Shown here: positions 5,624-8,298 of the stretch, piece after piece
Position numbering within the stretch: position 1 is the first letter of the stretch
Layout: each line of letters starts with the position of its first letter
Assembly: GCA_030453005.1 (NCBI GenBank)
Contig: JAKDLE010000088.1
Span: 1 to 8,298, forward strand
Direction of reading: 5' to 3'
DNA: 8,298 nt
From: Pseudonocardia sp.
GTDB lineage: Bacteria > Actinomycetota > Actinomycetes > Mycobacteriales > Pseudonocardiaceae
Notes under the pieces: model-generated
Seen by the model: the letters and a program-made list of their open reading frames with translations, nothing else
The model's database searches: none
What the model was told of the DNA's origin: nothing
Position numbers and translations under genes: made by a program

Positions 5624-6295
5624 GTGGCAGACGTCGCCGGTGCGTCAGGCCCGCCGAATCGGCGCGGTCGTGCCTCGGCCCGCTCCACCTCGGCGCGCGC
5701 CCACGATCCGGCTGACGCCCTGCTCGTGGCGCGTGTCGTCGCAGGAGACCAGCCGGCGCTCGGCGCGCTCTACGACCGGTACGGACGCCCCGCCTACTCA
5801 CTGGCCCGCCGCATCTGCGCCGACGAGGGCATCGCCGAGGACGTCGTGCAGGAGGTCTTCCTCGCGTTCTGGCGTGACCCCCAGCGGTTCGACCCCGATC
5901 GCGGCGCGTTCGGCACCTGGCTGCTCACGCTCGTCCATCACAAGTCGGTCGACGCCGTCCGGCGGGAGAGTGCCATCCGCCGCCGCACCGTGCCTGCCGC
6001 GGAGGACGGCGACGAGTGGTCGGCCCCACCCGGTCCCGGCGCAGACCAGGCCGCGCTCGGCGCCGTCGTCGCGGGCCAGGTGCGGGACGCGCTCGGCAGG
6101 CTGCCGGTCGAGCAGCGCCAGGCCCTCGCGTTGGCCTACTACGGCGGATATACGCAGCGTGAGGTCGCGGCGCTGACCGGGGTGCCGCTGGGCACCGTCA
6201 AGTCCCGCATGTTCACCGGCGTGCAGCGCCTGCGCAACGTACTGGGCCCGCTGTTGGGCGAGTTCGCCACCGAGATCGCCGGCGGTGCCCGATGA
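5624..6295 (+). CDS. ECF RNA polymerase sigma factor, SigK/SigL-like
   Basis: A 223-residue extracytoplasmic-function sigma factor that directs RNA polymerase to a small regulon when its anti-sigma partner lets go. Region 2 covers about residues 31-119, with DVVQEVFLAFW (73-83) and GTWLLTLVHHKSVDAVRR (97-114) for core binding and -10 melting. Region 4 covers about 157-205, with a helix-turn-helix TQREVAALTGVPLGTVKSRM (177-196) for the -35. A poorly conserved, Ala/Pro/Arg-rich stretch precedes region 2. The GTG at 5624 is chosen because GAGGA lies 8 nt before it; an in-frame GTG at 5609 would add five residues. The stop overlaps the next start as ATGA. The partner's RskA-type domain suggests the SigK/SigL (ECF19-like) group. 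It is probably autoregulated; its target genes are not evident. Confidence 0.93.
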   Translation: MADVAGASGPPNRRGRASARSTSARAHDPADALLVARVVAGDQPALGALYDRYGRPAYSLARRICADEGIAEDVVQEVFLAFWRDPQRFDPDRGAFGTWLLTLVHHKSVDAVRRESAIRRRTVPAAEDGDEWSAPPGPGADQAALGAVVAGQVRDALGRLPVEQRQALALAYYGGYTQREVAALTGVPLGTVKSRMFTGVQRLRNVLGPLLGEFATEIAGGAR

Positions 6296-7188
6296 CCAGA
6301 TCGCAGGACTGCCCGTTGACGCAGCAGGCCGTGGGGTGGGCGTTGCACGCTCTGGAGCCCGACGAGGAAATGGCTGTGCTGTTGCACCTGCCGCAGTGCG
6401 AGGTGTGCCAGGCGGCAGTGCTCGACGCCGAGCAGATCCTCGCGGGTCTGGGCGCGACCGTGACGCTGCTGACCCCGCCTGCCAGCCTGCGTGACCGACT
6501 GATGGCGGAGGTGGCGGAGACGCCGCAGCGACCGCCGATCCTGCGCCCACGCTCGAGCCCGGAGACGTCGGGCACCGACGCCGCCGTGGCCGACGCCCCC
6601 GGCCGCGTTGACGCCCCGGCACCGGCTCGCCGTCATCGGCTCGACGCCGAGGACGCCTCATCCCCGTCGAGGCCTGCGCGGTGGATCAGAGCGTGGACGG
6701 GCAGCCGCGGTCGCAGGCTCGTCGCGGCTTCGCTCGCCGTCGTCGCCGTCCTCTCGGTGGGCGGTCTGGTCGTGCGCACCACGCAGCTCGAGCAGCAGCG
6801 CGACGCCGAGACCGCACAGGCGCAGGGCCTCTCGGAGCTGATCGGGCAGCTCGGCGAACCCGGGTCGCGGCACGCCCTGCTCACTGACTCCGACACCGGC
6901 GCCATCGTGGCCGCGGTCCTCGTTTCCGACGGTGAGCGCCAGGTCTACAGCGTCGGCCTGCCCGCCAACCCCGCCGACAGCACCTATGTGGCCTGGGGCC
7001 AGAACCCCGGTGCCGACCCTGTGCCCCTCGGCGCCTTCGACGTCGACGCCGCGGACCAGGGGATGCGCACGATAGGCTCGACGGCCGAGGCGGGGAAGTT
7101 CACGGGCTACGCGATCTCCCTCGAGCCCGGTCGGGTCCCCCCCGCCTCACCGACACGAGTGGTCGCGAGCGGGCAGGTGGCGAGCTGA
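6292..7188 (+). CDS. Membrane anti-sigma factor, RskA type
   Basis: A 298-residue single-pass membrane protein expected to hold the preceding sigma factor inactive and release it upon an outside signal, usually by regulated proteolysis. The cytoplasmic N-terminus is a zinc-binding anti-sigma domain with His32-x3-Cys36-x2-Cys39 (HLPQCEVC), and the PPASLRDRLMAEV segment (62-74) is typical after it. A Pro/Ala-rich, charged linker follows to about 140, then one membrane helix at 143-161 (LVAASLAVVAVLSVGGLVV). The exported part has a short coiled-coil-like stretch (LEQQRDAETAQAQGLSELI) and an RskA C-terminal domain (LLTDSDTGAIVAAVLVSDG ... TYVAWGQ ... GRVPPASPTRVVASGQV). The ATG overlaps the sigma stop by 4 nt, so translation is coupled and the two proteins are made in step. 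Confidence 0.92.
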   Translation: MTRSQDCPLTQQAVGWALHALEPDEEMAVLLHLPQCEVCQAAVLDAEQILAGLGATVTLLTPPASLRDRLMAEVAETPQRPPILRPRSSPETSGTDAAVADAPGRVDAPAPARRHRLDAEDASSPSRPARWIRAWTGSRGRRLVAASLAVVAVLSVGGLVVRTTQLEQQRDAETAQAQGLSELIGQLGEPGSRHALLTDSDTGAIVAAVLVSDGERQVYSVGLPANPADSTYVAWGQNPGADPVPLGAFDVDAADQGMRTIGSTAEAGKFTGYAISLEPGRVPPASPTRVVASGQVAS

Positions 7189-7616
7189 GCAGTACCGAGA
7201 AGTCGAAGCCCTCGGGTGTCCGCGCGCGGATCAAGGAGCAGCGCGCGCACATCGAGCGGCGACCTGCGCTGCGGAAGACCTACCGTCTCGGCGTCGGGAT
7301 CGTCGGCTCGCTGGTCCTGCTCCTCGGCCTACTGGCGATCCCCTACCCGGGCCCCGGGTGGGCGATCGTCTTCGTCGGGCTGGCGATCCTGGCGAGTGAG
7401 TTCACGTGGGCCAAGGGCGTCCTGCGCTACGCTCGGGCCCGTTACGACGCCTGGACGGAATGGCTCAGACGGCAGTCGCTCGTGGTCAAGCTGCTGGTGC
7501 TCGCCGCCACCGGCCTGGTCGTCCTCGTGACGCTGTACCTGCTCAACGGGTTCCATCTGATGGCCGGGTTCGTCGGACTCGGTGGCTGGGCCTGGTTGCA
7601 GAGCCCGTTGTTCTGA
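7185..7616 (+). CDS. TIGR02611-type membrane protein with CTG start
   Basis: The frame ending at TGA 7614-7616 encodes RARIKEQRAHIERRPALRKT, then two hydrophobic stretches, LGVGIVGSLVLLLGLLAI and WAIVFVGLAILASEF, around the hallmark PYPGPGW. A basic amphipathic segment (WAKGVLRYARARYDAWTEWL) follows, then a third helix LLVLAATGLVVLVTLYLL and a last weakly hydrophobic segment. This matches the actinobacterial TIGR02611 family of small membrane proteins of unknown function. No ATG, GTG or TTG exists in frame between about 7060 and the third helix. The best start is CTG at 7185, which overlaps the anti-sigma stop as CTGA and follows the purine-rich AGGTGG (7175-7180), giving 143 residues. Coupling to the anti-sigma gene suggests a shared operon; a role in that envelope response is only inferred. 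Confidence 0.85.
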   Translation: MSSTEKSKPSGVRARIKEQRAHIERRPALRKTYRLGVGIVGSLVLLLGLLAIPYPGPGWAIVFVGLAILASEFTWAKGVLRYARARYDAWTEWLRRQSLVVKLLVLAATGLVVLVTLYLLNGFHLMAGFVGLGGWAWLQSPLF

Positions 7617-7638
7617 CCTGTACAGTCGCAGGCGGCTC

Positions 7639-7710
7639 GGGCGATTAGCTCAGGGGGAGAGCGCTTCGTTCACACCGAAGAGGTCACTGGTTCGATCCCA
7701 GTATCGCCCA
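7639..7710 (+). tRNA. tRNA-Val(CAC)
   Basis: A 72-nt cloverleaf: acceptor GGGCGAT with ATCGCCC, discriminator A, D arm GCTC/GAGC, anticodon stem CTTCG/CGAAG with loop TTCACAC giving anticodon CAC, T arm ACTGG-TTCGATC-CCAGT. CCA is not encoded. It lies 22 nt after the TIGR02611-type gene. It shares its acceptor and D arms with the minus-strand tRNA-Val(GAC) but differs in the anticodon and T stems. Accessory-looking DNA starts just past its 3' end. Confidence 0.97.
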
Positions 7711-7717
7711 CGCAGGT

Positions 7718-7754
7718 CAGAAGCCCGGTTCGAGATCTTCGGACCGGGCTTCTG
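7718..7754 (+). terminator. Strong hairpin after tRNA-Val(CAC)
   Basis: A perfect 12-bp stem is formed by CAGAAGCCCGGT (7718-7729) and ACCGGGCTTCTG (7743-7754) with a 13-nt loop, starting 8 nt after the tRNA. A GC-rich stem without a U tract is usual for this kind of genome. It should end transcription of the tRNA and, by readthrough, of the sigma operon. Confidence 0.75.
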
Positions 7755-7759
7755 GCGTT

Positions 7760-7788
7760 GTACAGCTGCGAAGTACAGCTACGCGTAG
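7760..7788. promoter_or_regulatory. Direct repeat and palindrome before the right-edge gene
   Basis: GTACAGCT occurs at 7760-7767 and again at 7773-7780, 13 nt apart. The second copy runs into the perfect 10-bp palindrome CTACGCGTAG (7779-7788). The block lies in the 119-nt non-coding stretch between the tRNA hairpin and the coiled-coil gene, so it could be its promoter/operator or part of an integration site. No clear promoter hexamers are seen. Confidence 0.35.
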
Positions 7789-7873
7789 TCGAAGAGGGCT
7801 ACAGGAGTGCAACCGGCGCGCGGTCTGTCCTTCGCCCGCCGCTGCATGACGGCAGATGGAGCCTACGAACCCG

Positions 7874-8298
7874 ATGTCGCGATCAGACACTCTCCGCTCC
7901 GAGATTGCCCGTCTGGAGTCCACAGAGGCTTCGCTACGCAAGACGGTGGCGGCAGAGGAGAAGACGGCCGGGGCAGCGCGGGCTGCTGCAGCCAAGAAGC
8001 GTGCGGCCGCTGCGAGCTCGAAGTCGGCGACCACAATCCGGTCCGCAACCCGCGCCGCCGAAGCTGAGGACAAGAAGGTCGCTGCCGCCGAGAAGAAGCT
8101 GGCCGACGCCAAGGGCAAGCTCGCCAGAAACACAAGGGCGCAGGCGACCAAGAAGAGCAGTCTCGCTGCGGCAGAGAAGGCCGAGCGGAAGAGCACCGAC
8201 CGTGCCGCCGACAAACGTCGGTCCACCGAGAAGAGCCATGCCCGCGACATGGCTCGCATTGGAGGAGGTTCCGGATCAAGCGGAGGATCTGCCGGGCG
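7874..8298 (+). CDS. Ala/Lys/Glu-rich coiled-coil protein, C-terminus cut by window edge
   Basis: The frame is open for 141 codons to the window edge. It starts MSRSDTLRSEIARLESTEAS and continues as a highly charged helix rich in Ala, Lys, Glu and Arg (about residues 5-127; blocks such as AAARAAAAKKRAAAAS-type runs and AAAEKKLADAKGKLA), with no Pro and almost no bulky hydrophobics, so a long coiled coil is expected. At about residue 130 a flexible GGGSGSSGGSAG linker begins, normally a sign that a separate globular domain follows. From memory, similar actinobacterial N-termini precede CHAT- or TIR-like domains in defence-type proteins; this is a recollection, and nothing in the window shows it. 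ATG 7874 has GGAG 12 nt upstream; an in-frame ATG at 7856 is the alternative. Codon use (TCA, ATT, ACA, AGA, AGG, GGA) is looser than in neighbours, which suggests transfer. Confidence 0.7.
   Translation, partial: MSRSDTLRSEIARLESTEASLRKTVAAEEKTAGAARAAAAKKRAAAASSKSATTIRSATRAAEAEDKKVAAAEKKLADAKGKLARNTRAQATKKSSLAAAEKAERKSTDRAADKRRSTEKSHARDMARIGGGSGSSGGSAG

Noticed and set aside
5798..6661. 287-codon minus-strand frame opposite the sigma and anti-sigma genes.
   Set aside because: Shadow frame, Arg/Pro-rich, with no motif; the plus strand explains the region fully.
7216..7530. 104-codon plus-strand frame within the TIGR02611 region.
   Set aside because: Ser/Arg-rich and out of frame with the membrane protein; the alternative frame from 7185 carries the PGPGW motif and membrane helices.
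7717..8259. Hydrophobic 180-codon minus-strand frame that looks like a membrane protein.
   Set aside because: The Ala/Leu/Phe-rich product is what the reverse of Lys/Glu/Ala-rich coiled-coil coding gives. It also crosses the tRNA hairpin and has no ribosome site.
1..8298. CRISPR array, rRNA, riboswitch or complete insertion sequence.
   Set aside because: I looked for regularly spaced repeats, terminal inverted repeats with a transposase, and known RNA cores, and saw none.

Overview
The window is high-GC DNA from an actinobacterium, most likely of the Pseudonocardia type. This rests on the codon use, an SsgB-like sporulation/division protein, an ECF sigma / RskA-type anti-sigma pair, a TIGR02611-type membrane protein and a Streptomyces-like histidine ammonia-lyase. 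The genus is inferred, not proven.

Layout. (1) 1-3111, minus strand: the histidine-utilisation operon hutH-hutU, with hutU running off the left edge. Histidine is deaminated to urocanate (HutH), which is hydrated to imidazolone propionate (HutU). Upstream, 3110-3274 carries two distinct repeat patterns that look like operators. (2) 3275-4570: a gene graveyard without any intact gene. In order it holds a SnoaL-like domain broken by a 1-nt frameshift, a Rieske domain fused to it, a CaiB-type CoA-transferase scrap, a possible P450 scrap, the C-terminus of a short-chain dehydrogenase, and the C-terminus of a tyrosine integrase. It reads as the collapsed end of an integrated element that carried aromatic- or steroid-type catabolic genes. 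(3) 4583-4921, minus strand: a tRNA operon Gly(GCC)-Cys(GCA)-Val(GAC) with a good promoter and a hairpin at its 3' end; the integrase remnant points at the 3' end of tRNA-Val. (4) 4962-7616: ssgB on the minus strand, divergent from a plus-strand cluster of ECF sigma factor, membrane anti-sigma factor and TIGR02611-type membrane protein. The last three are linked by 4-nt stop/start overlaps, the last one through a CTG start. (5) 7639-7754: tRNA-Val(CAC), plus strand, with a strong hairpin behind it. (6) 7755-8298: a repeat-rich leader and the first 141 codons of an Ala/Lys/Glu-rich coiled-coil protein with relaxed codon use, ending in a Gly/Ser linker and cut by the window edge. It looks like the first gene of an accessory island at the tRNA, and its effector domain lies outside.

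The core genes (hut, tRNAs, ssgB, sigma/anti-sigma) are ordinary chromosome. The two tRNA-Val genes face each other about 3 kb apart, and each has signs of foreign DNA on its 3' side: a decayed element on the left and a probably live accessory gene on the right.
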